NCBI GenBank assembly: GCA_012295225.1
Contig: WMKK01000008.1
Location: 62,001 to 126,000, forward strand
Reading direction: 5' to 3'
DNA: 64,000 nt
Origin: Ostreococcus mediterraneus
Lineage: Eukaryota; Chlorophyta; Mamiellophyceae; Mamiellales; Bathycoccaceae
This document shows, piece after piece, positions 1 through 8,881 of this stretch. The first letter of the stretch is position 1. Every line of letters begins with the position of its first letter. Below the pieces are notes generated by a model. It was given only the letters and a program-made list of their open reading frames with translations, was not told the origin of the DNA and made no database searches. A program made the translations under genes and the position numbers.

Positions 1-755
1 TAGGTTTCTAAAACCGCAAATTCTTCGCTCTCTGCCTCTTCGACCGTCGTGGCTTTGCGCAACGCGTGTCGCACGTCCACCGTCTTTACCCCAAGTTCTC
101 CCAACGCCACCGCCGCTTCTATCGCCCAAGGGTATTCCTTGAGCACATCCTTGTAATACGTCACCGCCACGCGGTCATTCTGCATCAACCGGTGTATATA
201 CGCCAGTAAAAGTTTATGTTCCAACACTCGCTCGCTCGCCGGGACGAGCGTCAAGTGCTTCAACGCCGCCTCTGTCGCCTCCGTCTCTTGTAACGCACAC
301 AACGACCGCGCCGCGTGCAAGCGCATATCATTCACATTAACGACATCGCCTCCATCATCATCTCCCATGCGCGACGACGATTTCGAGCCTCTTTTCGAGT
401 GCGTTCGCGCGTCGTCGTCGTCGTCGTCGCTCCGAGCGGCGTAATCAATCGCCCTCAGGTAGCTCTCCGCGCTCGCGCGATGCGAGCCCATGGCGGCTAG
501 AATCTCCCCCTTGAGTGCGTGATCGCTCGCCATCGCGCGCCACGCCGTACGCGTCTCTCTCTCGCGCGAAGACGCATCGCCCGTCGTCGAGGTCGATGTC
601 CGTTGCCAATCGCCTCGTGCGAGCGCGAGCGTTATCCATCGCAACGCGCTCTCATTCGCGCCCGCGCGCGCGGCATCGCGCGCATGCGCGCGACATCGCG
701 CGCGCAACGCGTCCGCGCCGTCGTCCGCGGCGTCGGCGTCGGCAACACCACGCAT
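1..755 (-). CDS. APC7: Anaphase-promoting complex subunit 7 (APC7), N-terminal part, cut by window edge
   Basis: This open frame starts at an ATG at 755-753 and runs off the left edge; 251 codons are visible. APC7 is a TPR scaffold subunit of the anaphase-promoting complex, the nuclear ubiquitin ligase that drives mitotic exit. The helix-turn-helix near residue 25 (HARDAARAG) and the later stretches LLLAYIHRLMQNDR and YYKDVLKEYPWAIEAAVALG fit the start and middle of plant and animal APC7 (YKECLRQCP, AELGV). An internal ATG at 533 is possible, but the segment upstream of it also resembles the family N-terminus, so 755 is preferred. The first half is alanine- and arginine-rich and holds an acidic insert (DDDDDD). 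The divergent neighbour starts only 16 bp away. The family assignment is from memory of APC7 sequences. Confidence 0.75.
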   Translation of the reverse strand, partial: MRGVADADAADDGADALRARCRAHARDAARAGANESALRWITLALARGDWQRTSTSTTGDASSRERETRTAWRAMASDHALKGEILAAMGSHRASAESYLRAIDYAARSDDDDDDARTHSKRGSKSSSRMGDDDGGDVVNVNDMRLHAARSLCALQETEATEAALKHLTLVPASERVLEHKLLLAYIHRLMQNDRVAVTYYKDVLKEYPWAIEAAVALGELGVKTVDVRHALRKATTVEEAESEEFAVLET

Positions 756-771
756 GCGTTGGCTTCACACT

Positions 772-1359
772 ATGGCGCCAAACTCGAAGAAGTCGCAGAC
801 CTCATCGTCTGCGGCGCCCGCGCTCGCGCAGTTACGCCCGAGCGAGATATGGTACACGTTTGGAAAGATTCGCGACACGTTTTCCGGGTGCGGGCGCGCG
901 CTGGAGACGACGTTGAAGGAGATTCAAGCGGGTGAGCTCGCGGTGGGTGACTTGCCACCCATCGCCGTCGTCACGCACGACGTCGACATCGCGCGCGGTG
1001 AAGGCGAGTCGAGCGAAAGCGAGGACGGTGGTAGACGGCGCAAGGCGTCATCGAGATCGGCGCGGCGCAGTTCGGCGTCGGCAGCGACGACGACGGTTAG
1101 AAGGTACTATAGCATGAATAACCGACGGCTGTGGGTGCTCAAGGCGTGCGAAGCGAGCGGGGCGTTGGCGTCGATGGGTGGCACCGTGGGCGTGCGCATG
1201 GAGTCTCGAGAGTCATGTGCGAGATTGCTGCGCAAGGGGAGCCGAAATTTTAGATTGGATCGATGTACGCCAGGGCCGGTGAAGCTGATTAGCGCGCCCG
1301 AGCCGACAAAGACGACTTGCGAAGCCGGCGCTGCCGACGAAGACGAGTCGCATAGCTAG
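772..1359 (+). CDS. ParB/sulfiredoxin-fold-like protein of unknown function
   Basis: This 195-residue protein starts at MAPNSKK; an in-frame ATG at 754 would add six residues but lies over the APC7 start codon. The core has two conserved-looking blocks: RPSEIWYTFGKIRDTFSGCG with PPIAVVTHD, then a low-complexity basic/serine insert, then YYSMNNRRLWVLKACE and VGVRMESRESC. A 'proposed position, then nn-R-L-W-V-L' pattern is what ParB-like nuclease or sulfiredoxin folds show in many protist proteins, but I cannot tell whether it binds DNA or acts as an enzyme. No signal peptide or membrane segment is visible. It converges with the SSADH gene, with 68 bp between the stops, and a TGTAAAAT motif lies between them. 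Confidence 0.6.
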   Translation: MAPNSKKSQTSSSAAPALAQLRPSEIWYTFGKIRDTFSGCGRALETTLKEIQAGELAVGDLPPIAVVTHDVDIARGEGESSESEDGGRRRKASSRSARRSSASAATTTVRRYYSMNNRRLWVLKACEASGALASMGGTVGVRMESRESCARLLRKGSRNFRLDRCTPGPVKLISAPEPTKTTCEAGAADEDESHS

Positions 1360-1427
1360 ATAGACGGGGCGATCGTTTGAGTTTGTTTCGTATGTAAAAT
1401 AATGTCAACACAATACTTTGATAGCTG

Positions 1428-3086
1428 CTATTCGTCGAGACCGCCGACGCATACATACTTTGTTTCTACGTACTCGTCCATGCCGTATTTACCGCCTTCG
1501 CGCCCGACGCCGGATTCTTTCATGCCCCCAAACGGAGCTTGTGCAGTAGAAATCACACCAGTGTTCACACCGACAATACCGAAATCGAGTTGCTCGCTAA
1601 ATTTATACATGCGCTTGACGTTTGTCGTATACACGTAGGATGCTAAGCCAGCTGTCGTGGAATTGGCGACGCGAATGGCGTCGTCGTCGTCGCTAAACGT
1701 CGCGATAGCCGCCACCGGACCAAACGTTTCTTCGCGCATGACTAACATATCTTGCGTACAATTCGAAAGAACAGTTGGTTCGTAAAAGTTTCCATGCGCG
1801 CGCTTGCCTCCTGTGTGACACACCGCACCTTTACTCACGGCGTCGCGGACGTGTGAATCAACCTTGTCCACGTGTGCGGCGTTAATCAGAGGTCCTTGCG
1901 TGGCATTTTCGTTTTCTAAACCGTTTCCCATGACGAGCGCGCGCGCCGCTACCGCAAGCTTCTCCGTGAAATCTCTCGCGACGCGCTCGTGCACGATGAA
2001 ACGTTGCGCGCACACGCACGTCTGCCCAGAGTTGCGAAATTTGCTTGACATCGCTCCGCGGACGGCTGAATCAATATCCGCATCGTCGCATACAATAAAT
2101 GGCGCGTTCCCACCCAGTTCCATACTGATGCGCTTGACCGTATCCGCGCTTTGCCTCATCAACAACTTCCCAACGTGTGTGCTACCTGTGAATGTAATCT
2201 TACGTACCGTCGGCGACGCGCACAATTTTTCACCAATCGCCTTGGCGTCGCCGGCGACGAATTGCAACACTCCCTCCGGGCACCCAGCCTCGCGTGCGAG
2301 AACGCCTAACGCAAACGCACTCAAAGGAGTCTCTTCGCTCGGTTTTATCACCATCGAACACCCTGCCGCCAGTGCCGCACCGGCTTTACGCGTTATCATC
2401 GCCAGTGGAAAATTCCACGGCGTGATAGCCGCCGTCGTCCCCACCGGTTGCTTTATCGCCGTGATCCTCGACCCGACCGAACTCGCGGGCACGACGTCCC
2501 CGTACACCCGCCGAGCCTCTTCCGCATACCACTCTAAAAACGACGCCGCGTAAGCCACTTCCCCACGGCTCTCCGCGAGCGGCTTCCCTTGCTCCGCCGT
2601 CATGACGCGAGCCAAATCCTCCGCGTTGGCCTCCATGAGCGCGAACCACTTGCGAATGATTTTCCCGCGCGCGTGCGCGGTGTAATCATTCGCCCATAGT
2701 TTCTGCGCCGCGTCGGCGCGGGCGATGATGTCATCGATGTCGTCTGCGCGCGCGCCAGAGACGCGACACAACGTTTCATTCGTCGCCGGGTTGAGCACGT
2801 CAAAGTATACGCGCGCGGACGACGACGACGACGATGACGACGCGCTGGCGCCGTTCACGTCGGCGCAGTCGAGGCTTATCAACGCCGGATTGCTCAAACC
2901 TATCGCGCGCGCGACCGCGGCGGCGTCCGCAGTGGATGACATGGCGCGAGGAGCGCCTCCGCGCCGCGAAGACACACTGTGTGCGGCGCACGCGCGGTCG
3001 AACGCGCGCGCGGCGCGCGACGTGGACGACGTCGACGTGGACGACCAAATGTGAGTTCGTGCGCTCGCAATCGCGCGCGATCGCAT
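1428..3086 (-). CDS. SSADH: Succinate-semialdehyde dehydrogenase, mitochondrial (ALDH5 family)
   Basis: This 552-residue protein oxidises succinic semialdehyde to succinate with NAD(P)+, the last step of the GABA shunt, in the mitochondrial matrix. The first 50-60 residues are rich in Arg, Ala and Ser and look like a transit peptide; MSSTADAAAV near residue 49 could be a second start. The ALDH core is complete: the PWNFPLAMITRKAGAALAAG cofactor region, IKPSEETPLSA, FTGSTHVGK, the general-base glutamate in MELGGNAPF (about residue 322), the nucleophilic cysteine in SGQTCVC (about 354) and the ALDH5 C-terminus PFGGMKESGVGREGG. Length is normal for plant SSADH once the transit peptide is counted. 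It is intronless, and 215 bp separate it from the YlmG gene that ends upstream on the same strand. Confidence 0.93.
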   Translation of the reverse strand: MRSRAIASARTHIWSSTSTSSTSRAARAFDRACAAHSVSSRRGGAPRAMSSTADAAAVARAIGLSNPALISLDCADVNGASASSSSSSSSARVYFDVLNPATNETLCRVSGARADDIDDIIARADAAQKLWANDYTAHARGKIIRKWFALMEANAEDLARVMTAEQGKPLAESRGEVAYAASFLEWYAEEARRVYGDVVPASSVGSRITAIKQPVGTTAAITPWNFPLAMITRKAGAALAAGCSMVIKPSEETPLSAFALGVLAREAGCPEGVLQFVAGDAKAIGEKLCASPTVRKITFTGSTHVGKLLMRQSADTVKRISMELGGNAPFIVCDDADIDSAVRGAMSSKFRNSGQTCVCAQRFIVHERVARDFTEKLAVAARALVMGNGLENENATQGPLINAAHVDKVDSHVRDAVSKGAVCHTGGKRAHGNFYEPTVLSNCTQDMLVMREETFGPVAAIATFSDDDDAIRVANSTTAGLASYVYTTNVKRMYKFSEQLDFGIVGVNTGVISTAQAPFGGMKESGVGREGGKYGMDEYVETKYVCVGGLDE

Positions 3087-3301
3087 GGGCGTCGTACAGT
3101 GAGGCGAGGGGCGAGCTGGGGAAGCGCTTTTCTACAATGTGACTTATATTCACATGTGGCGTGCGCGCGCGATTACACACGCGGGCGCACGTCCGTCTAT
3201 CATAATTCTTGTTGCGTCTGGGTGTGCTTCCGTCGCGCGCGCGCACCCGCGCGCGCGCGACGCAGCGTTCTTTCGCGTCGTTCCTTGGCTGCGTCGACGC
3301 G

Positions 3302-3913
3302 TTATCCAACCGTCCCCAACGACTTACTCGCCAACAACACCAAAAGCCCTTGCTTGCCTAATAAAATCTCATTCATGAACGAAATACCCCCAACCCAAAT
3401 AATCGGCGAGACGTCGACGCCACCCACGGGCGGCACCAACGCCCGCGTGGGCTTCAACAACGGCTCGGTCGGCGCGTACGCGATGACCCACGGAAGCTTC
3501 GTGTACGGCACGCTCGGATACCATGTCATCACGATGCGCACGATGAATAAAATCGTACTCAACGCAAACAACGGTCCGAGCACGCCACTCACCGCGCGCG
3601 CGCCCTCGGGATCGAGCGCGACTTGCGCGAGCTCGCTCGCCGCGTACGCGTCCCCGCTCCACGTCGTCGCCCACGTCAACGCTCCGAGCGCCAACGTCGA
3701 CGTCGGCGGCGCGACGGCGCGGGACTGACCCTCCGCCTCGCGCTCGTCGTCCATAACCGTCGACTCGCGCGCCGCGCGCGCGTGCGTACCCGAAGAGCGC
3801 GTCAGCGCTCGACCTTGCGGTCGCGAATCCTGCTGGTGTCTCTGTCTCTGTCTCGCGCGCACGGCGCGCGCGCGCGGCGCGACGACGCGCGGCGCGATTA
3901 TCGTGATCATCAT
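3302..3913 (-). CDS. YGGT/YlmG family membrane protein, plastid-targeted (YLMG3/CCB3-like)
   Basis: This is a 203-residue protein from the paired ATGs at 3913 and 3910. The first ~70 residues (MMITIIAPRVVAPRARAVRARQR) are basic and look like a plastid transit peptide. Two hydrophobic YGGT segments follow: LGPLFALSTILFIVRIVMTW with YPSVPYTKLPWVIAYAPTEP, then VDVSPIIWVGGISFMNEI. The PTEPLLKPTRALVPPVGG linker is the family signature. YlmG proteins are thylakoid-membrane proteins of cyanobacterial descent; members act in nucleoid distribution (YLMG1) or in cytochrome b6f haem assembly (CCB3). Which of these applies here cannot be told from sequence; the spacing looks most like plant YLMG3. There is no intron. 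Confidence 0.82.
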   Translation of the reverse strand: MMITIIAPRVVAPRARAVRARQRQRHQQDSRPQGRALTRSSGTHARAARESTVMDDEREAEGQSRAVAPPTSTLALGALTWATTWSGDAYAASELAQVALDPEGARAVSGVLGPLFALSTILFIVRIVMTWYPSVPYTKLPWVIAYAPTEPLLKPTRALVPPVGGVDVSPIIWVGGISFMNEILLGKQGLLVLLASKSLGTVG

Positions 3914-4081
3914 TCCTCGCGGTGCGTTCGTCGACGGGCGAAGAGGCGCGAGCGGCGGGCGTGTGGCGTCGTCGACGTCGACGCACCGCGACGTCGTCGA
4001 CTGGAGATGGACACACAAAAAACATAAACCCTAAGATGAGCGAATGTACGCATTGTAATATATTTAAGACTGTGATATATG

Positions 4082-4104
4082 CGTAGGAAATTGAATTTCC
4101 TACG
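4082..4104. repeat. Perfect 23-bp palindrome in a divergent promoter
   Basis: Two 11-bp arms (cgtaggaaatt / aatttcctacg) are separated by one base. The element lies between the YlmG gene (start 3913, minus) and the MAP kinase gene (start 4395, plus), 169 bp and 291 bp from the two ATGs. It could be a dimeric transcription-factor site or a cruciform-forming element; no function is shown by the sequence. Confidence 0.7.
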
Positions 4105-4394
4105 TGATAGACTCGCAACGCAGTACTGAGAGCGTCACATAGCTATATGGGTGTTATTTATGCGTCCGCGCGGCACGACTTCGGGCATCGCGGCACGGGC
4201 GCGGTCGACGCGTCAGTCGCGCGCGCGGCGGCGCGACGGGCATCGACGGACGTCACGGACGCGGAAGAGTATTTTTTGTCGTCTCTGGTGCGACGGTGAC
4301 GCGTCGCGGCGGTGCGAGCGGACGTTGAGACGGCGATAACGCGTTTGCACTCGAGGGTGTTCAGAGTCGCACGAGCGAGCGCATCGGCGGCGTT

Positions 4395-5930
4395 ATGTGC
4401 GACGACGAGCGATCGTCGAGCCCATCGTCGACGAGCGAGGATGTGGCGACGCCTACGACCGAACGCGCGCGAGAGTTTTTCGCCAACAAGCATTGGGCTG
4501 GCGAAGGGTCGAGGTATGAGTTGCAGGAGGTAATTGGGAAGGGCTCGTACGGGACGGTGTGCGCGGCGCTGGATAGGGAAACGGGGAAACGGGTTGCGAT
4601 TAAAAAGGTGAAGAATGCGTTCGAACATGCGAGTGACGCGACGAGAATATTGCGAGAAGTGGCGCTGTTGAGATCGCTGAAGCATCCTGATATTGTTGAG
4701 GTTTTGAATATTTTGTTACCTCCGAATCCGCGAGACTTTAACGACGTGTTCATCGTCTTTGAGCTCATGGAAACGGATTTGCATCACGTCATCAAGGCAA
4801 ACGATGACTTGACGGATGAACATCATCAGTTTTTCCTCTATCAGCTTCTTCGTGGGTTGAAATATATGCATAGCGCGAATGTTTTCCATCGCGACTTGAA
4901 GCCGAAGAATATCTTAGCCAACAGCGATTGCAAGCTCAAAATTTGCGACTTTGGGCTCGCGAGGCCTGCATTCGCCAAGCAAGGGCCACAGATGATTTTT
5001 TGGACCGACTATGTCGCCACGCGCTGGTACCGCGCACCAGAGTTGTGCGGTAGTTTCTTCACACAATACACTCCCGCGATTGATATTTGGGGCGTTGGGT
5101 GCATATTCGCCGAGCTATTGCGAGGCGCGCCGCTGTTTCCGGGTAAGAACGTGGTGAACCAATTAGAAATAATCACAGACGTACTTGGCACGCCCACGCC
5201 GTTGCAAATTGCAAAGGTACGAAACGAAAAGGCGCGAAGGTTTTTACAAAATATGCGTATCAAACCGGCGCTGCCGCTCGTAGAAAAGTTTCCAAACGTC
5301 GCTCCAAAGGCATTAAATTTACTTTCCAAACTTTTGGCGTTCGATCCTGACGATCGACCCACGGCGGCTCAGGCGTTAGCGGATCCGTATTTCGTTGGCA
5401 TGGCAGATGTAACGAGAGAGCCGTCGAGGAGACCGTTGTCGAAGGAGATGTTTGAGTGGGATTCTCGCAAGCTCACGCGCGAAGAAGTTCGCGAGCTATT
5501 GTACGAGGAAATCTTACACTACCACCCTGATGTGAAACGTGAGTGGGATAAAGGCGAGAAACAAGGGCATTTTGAATATCCGAGTGGTATCGCAGCCATG
5601 GCTGAACAATTCTCATCCATGGAGCAAGGCGGCCCGAGCTCGGCGCCGACGTTTCGCAACTCGAAATCGCTCCCAAAGCACGCAATCGATGACTACCGCA
5701 AACAAGTGTCCTTGTTCGCGTCGGGCGCTGAAAAAATCGGACGTTCGGAAAGCGTTAAGCCTGGATTAGGCGACCGGCCATCGTTCTTGGATGAGAACGC
5801 GCCAGCAACGTCCATGGAGGATGACTTGGCTGACGTCGTTCAAGCCATGTCGTTAGACGCCGACGAAGCCGCGTCGCTCGCCGAAGAGGCGAAAGCCTTG
5901 CTCGAGTCTGGCCACGAACTCATCATGTAA
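4395..5930 (+). CDS. MAP kinase, plant group D type (TDY activation motif)
   Basis: This 511-residue Ser/Thr kinase has all catalytic elements: the glycine loop IGKGSYGTV, the lysine in VAIKKVKN, HRDLKPKN (about residue 165), DFGLARP and the MAPK activation loop WTDYVATRWYRAPE with Thr-Asp-Tyr near residues 204-206. TDY rather than TEY marks the plant group D MAPKs (Arabidopsis MPK8/9/15-20 group). The C-terminal extension of ~170 residues after the kinase domain is also typical of that group; here it holds a HYHPDVK segment as in plant group D, then a poorly conserved acidic tail. It is intronless. It acts downstream of a MAPKK by dual phosphorylation of the T and Y. A TGTAATC motif, probably poly(A)-related, lies ~55 bp past the stop. 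Confidence 0.94.
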   Translation: MCDDERSSSPSSTSEDVATPTTERAREFFANKHWAGEGSRYELQEVIGKGSYGTVCAALDRETGKRVAIKKVKNAFEHASDATRILREVALLRSLKHPDIVEVLNILLPPNPRDFNDVFIVFELMETDLHHVIKANDDLTDEHHQFFLYQLLRGLKYMHSANVFHRDLKPKNILANSDCKLKICDFGLARPAFAKQGPQMIFWTDYVATRWYRAPELCGSFFTQYTPAIDIWGVGCIFAELLRGAPLFPGKNVVNQLEIITDVLGTPTPLQIAKVRNEKARRFLQNMRIKPALPLVEKFPNVAPKALNLLSKLLAFDPDDRPTAAQALADPYFVGMADVTREPSRRPLSKEMFEWDSRKLTREEVRELLYEEILHYHPDVKREWDKGEKQGHFEYPSGIAAMAEQFSSMEQGGPSSAPTFRNSKSLPKHAIDDYRKQVSLFASGAEKIGRSESVKPGLGDRPSFLDENAPATSMEDDLADVVQAMSLDADEAASLAEEAKALLESGHELIM

Positions 5931-6044
5931 ACCGCGCTTTTATTTATTTGTTGAATAGCTGAATTGCCCACGTACGTGTTACTGTAATCGTGATAATCAC
6001 CTGCGCTTTTGTACTCGTGGTATTCTCACTGTCTGGCTCGCGTC

Positions 6045-6554
6045 ATGGGTGCCCACGCTTCGCGTCCCGATATCTCCGACGTCGACGCATTCTACAACCT
6101 CCCAGCGGCGCTCGATACGAACGGTGATGCGTATGACTTTTCGCAAACCAAAGGTAAAGTCGTGCTCGTCGTCAACGTGGCGAGCCTCTGTGGCTTGACC
6201 ACGGTCAACTATGCCGACCTGAAGTCTCTCCAAGACGAGTTTGGCGACGATTTGCTCATTATCGCATTTCCTTGTAACGCCTTCTTGTTCCAAGAACCCT
6301 TTGGCGCGCGAAAGACGTGCGCATTTGCGCGTAAACGTGGTTTTACGGGCGTCGTGATGGCGAAAGTGAGCGTTAATGGGTGCTCGACGTCGCACGTGTT
6401 CAAGTACTTGAAGCGCGAGACGAATACGCGACGCATCGGTTGGAACTTTGGGAAATTTCTCGTCGGTAAAGATGGGAAAGTGCGCGGGTTTTACACGCCG
6501 CATACGCGCCCTGTGACGATGAAGGAGCAAATTACAAAACTCATCGCAGAGTAG
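6045..6554 (+). CDS. Glutathione peroxidase-like thiol peroxidase
   Basis: This is a 169-residue cysteine-type GPX from ATG 6045; the frame is open upstream but without an ATG. It reduces peroxides, and plant-type enzymes of this family mostly use thioredoxin. The peroxidatic cysteine is in NVASLCGLT (about residue 49), the catalytic glutamine is kept in FQEP (about 83) and the tryptophan-asparagine pair in GWNFGKFLV (about 132). A probable resolving cysteine is in KTCAFARKRGF. The block normally reading FPCNQF is FPCNAF here. The N-terminus MGAHAS has Gly2 and Ser6, so it could be myristoylated; no clear organelle signal is present. It converges with NOP56 across 200 bp, which contains a TGTAAGT motif downstream of this stop. 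Confidence 0.9.
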   Translation: MGAHASRPDISDVDAFYNLPAALDTNGDAYDFSQTKGKVVLVVNVASLCGLTTVNYADLKSLQDEFGDDLLIIAFPCNAFLFQEPFGARKTCAFARKRGFTGVVMAKVSVNGCSTSHVFKYLKRETNTRRIGWNFGKFLVGKDGKVRGFYTPHTRPVTMKEQITKLIAE

Positions 6555-6754
6555 ACGAGCCGGGACGTCATAGATACGTAGATAGATATCACACCGCACC
6601 GATAGACATGCGCGCGCACGTAGCGACAGGATAAAGATGTAAGTAGATTCATTATTTTACAAAACAAAAACGCCTAGATCGGACGCATGGACGTGTACAC
6701 ACATCGAGTCGCGCACATCGAAAAATCAAGACGAGTGACAAACGCTGAACAAGT

Positions 6755-8778
6755 CTATGCTTTTTCCTTCTTTTCCTTCTTAGGCTTGGATGCAGACTTT
6801 TCCTTCTTGTCTTTCTTCTCTTTTTTACTTTTAGACGGCGTCGAGGCGTCGTCTGAAGCTTTTCTCTTCGTCCCTCCGCAGGCTTGCGGACCGAGCTCAG
6901 CCATGACTTCTTGCATCATCGCAATGTTCTTCCGCGGCGCCGTGCCCTTGTCATAGAACGCCAATCGTTCCTCAACTTGCTCCTTGAGCTTCTCGCCAAA
7001 CAAAGTGGTTTGGAAGTCGCTGAAGCAGTCGATTCTGCTGGCGATGCTACACTTGTTGGCTAAGTATCTGGAAATTCTCCCCTTGTTGCGCGCGTTCGCC
7101 TTGCCGATGAAGGAGCTGTGGAAAATCAAACCATACTTTGGAGTGTTTCCCTTGGTCTTCAACGCACGGAAGAGCGCCTTTTCGGCACCAAGAATTTGAA
7201 CAGTCGACGCCGGGTACTTGGCTAAGTTGGTCAAAGAGCCGGCGTGAGAAATCAAACGCGCAGCGATGATGTCGCCGATGAGCGCGCCGAGGTTCGGCGC
7301 AACCTACGTATTTTTGGGAAACGTGATTCGTTGTCAGTAAACGGGTCACACAAACATTCCATGCGCCCATGATGACGCGATACACAAAAACCATCATTTA
7401 ATCAAAACCGCGCGTGTGTCAGAGTGGTGCATGAATTGTCTCAACAAGGTAATTCAGATCAGGTCTGTGATAGGTGTATCATAATCATCATGTACACGCG
7501 CGGAATTGAAATGATATTCTGTCGACGAGAAAATAAAACAAACGTAAAGGCAACCGCGAATAAAACGCTTGAGAATAAACCCATCGTCGTCGTCGCCGTC
7601 GCATTGATCGCTCGCATACGTACCACGCTCATCTTGTTGTTCAAGTAGTTGTGCAAATTCGTGCGATACTCGGCAAGGGAAATCACGCGCTTGGCGAACG
7701 CCTCGATGTTAATCATATCAACTGGAGAAATATCTTGACCCATGGACGCCTTGGCAGCCTCGATGACTTCTTTAGATTTGTCTTCGTCACCCGTGATTTC
7801 GGTCAACATCGGCAACGCATCTTCGGTCAAAGTTGCCTTGTCCTTGACGACGAGGGCGATGCGCGCGTACTGGTAGTTGTCGTTGACCACCTTGACGAGT
7901 TCGGGGAAATGCCATCCATACCATTCGCGTACACGCATGATGAACGTGTTAATGTCCTTATCGAGCGTATCGATGAGCGCAATAGCTTGGATGATCATGT
8001 TATCCGAACGGTTCACGTTAAACTTCACCTTGGCGCGAGAGTACGAGTGCGCCAAACCGAGCTGCGCCTTTTCATAGTCGCCACCCTTGAAACCCTTTAC
8101 AAACTTTGTAAAGTGCATGCGAATCCCGCGAATGACCTCACCGACGTGATCGTTACACACGCATGGAATCTTAGTCGATTCCACGATGGAATTCCCGAGC
8201 TTTGGATCAGCCACGCCGAGTTGAAACTTGGCCTTTTTCGCATCCTTTAATTTTGGCAAGTTTTGCTCCAAAAAGTTTTGCAAATCCTCCGACGCCACGC
8301 CCTCGGACACCGTATTAATCTGCTCCAACGCGTTCGCTGCCGAGGTAAACGGCTTAAAACCATGAAGCTTAACAACCTTACCAAAACGCTCGGCGTTCTG
8401 CGTCGTCTCTTGCACCTTATCGATCGCCTGCCCGACGACATCCATGTCGAGCGTCTCAAACAACGCGTACCCCGACGCGGACTCGTACAACACAAACTGC
8501 GCCTACGCGTCATCGTAAAACACCCACCGCGCGCGATGGCGCGATGCGTTCACTCGTCAGTCATCTCTCACGCCCCACAACGCGCGAAAACCATCGCGAG
8601 ATCGCCCCGCGACGACGCGAAAACCACACGCAATGCACACCCAGCAAACCTACACGCCGCCAGCGCCAGTCGAATCGTCGAATCCCTCGCGCGACGCCTC
8701 CGCTATGCGCGATCCACGCTATGCGCGATCGATGCGCGTGCGCGACGACGAACGCGCATCGCGTCGTTGACGTACCAT
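6755..8778 (-). CDS. NOP56: NOP56, core box C/D snoRNP protein (spliced, hosts an intronic snoRNA)
   Basis: Three coding exons are proposed: 8776-8778 (ATG only), 8496-7624 and 7303-6755, giving about 474 residues. NOP56 is one of the four core proteins of box C/D snoRNPs and of the U3 particle in the nucleolus. The N-terminal domain begins [14 protein letters not shown]; the NOSIC/coiled-coil part holds [17 protein letters not shown]; the Nop domain spans [15 protein letters not shown] and [20 protein letters not shown]; the tail is lysine-rich ([10 protein letters not shown]). Intron 2 (7304-7623) has donor GTACGT, branch ACTGAC and acceptor TAG, and removing it joins MSV to VAPNL exactly as in other NOP56 proteins. 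Intron 1 (8497-8775) starts GTACGT directly after ATG and ends CAG. That first exon is the least certain part. A C/D snoRNA lies in intron 2. Confidence 0.9.
7408..7503 (-). ncRNA. Box C/D snoRNA in NOP56 intron 2, U25/U32-type guides to 18S rRNA
   Basis: Read on the minus strand: box C ATGATGA at 7491-7485 and box D CTGA at 7422-7419 are closed by a perfect 10-bp terminal stem (CCGCGCGTGT at 7503-7494 with ACACGCGCGG at 7417-7408). The D' box is CTGA at 7457-7454. Its guide ATCACAGACCTG is complementary to the conserved 18S segment CAGGTCTGTGAT, the target of human U25 and yeast snR56. The guide before box D, CATGCACCAC, is complementary to 18S GTGGTGCATG, the target of human U32 and yeast snR40. 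C' is degenerate (TTGAGAC). The RNA ends ~105 nt before the intron acceptor, upstream of the branch site. The rRNA matches are from memory of conserved 18S sequence. Confidence 0.88.
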
Positions 8779-8881
8779 GATTCCCGTTCGCGCGCGCGTC
8801 GATGTGCGGCGGCGGCGGATTCACGACGACCGAATGATCGCCGCCGCCATCGTTGGGTCGGTGAGCAGGTGTCACTTTCTT

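Noticed and set aside
1864-2553. 229-residue open frame antisense to SSADH
   Set aside because: Shadow frame of a GC-rich gene; no family pattern, and the minus strand is clearly the coding one.
8497-8775. Possible snoRNA in NOP56 intron 1
   Set aside because: Only degenerate box C-like words (AGATGAC, CGATGAC); no stem or D box with proper spacing.
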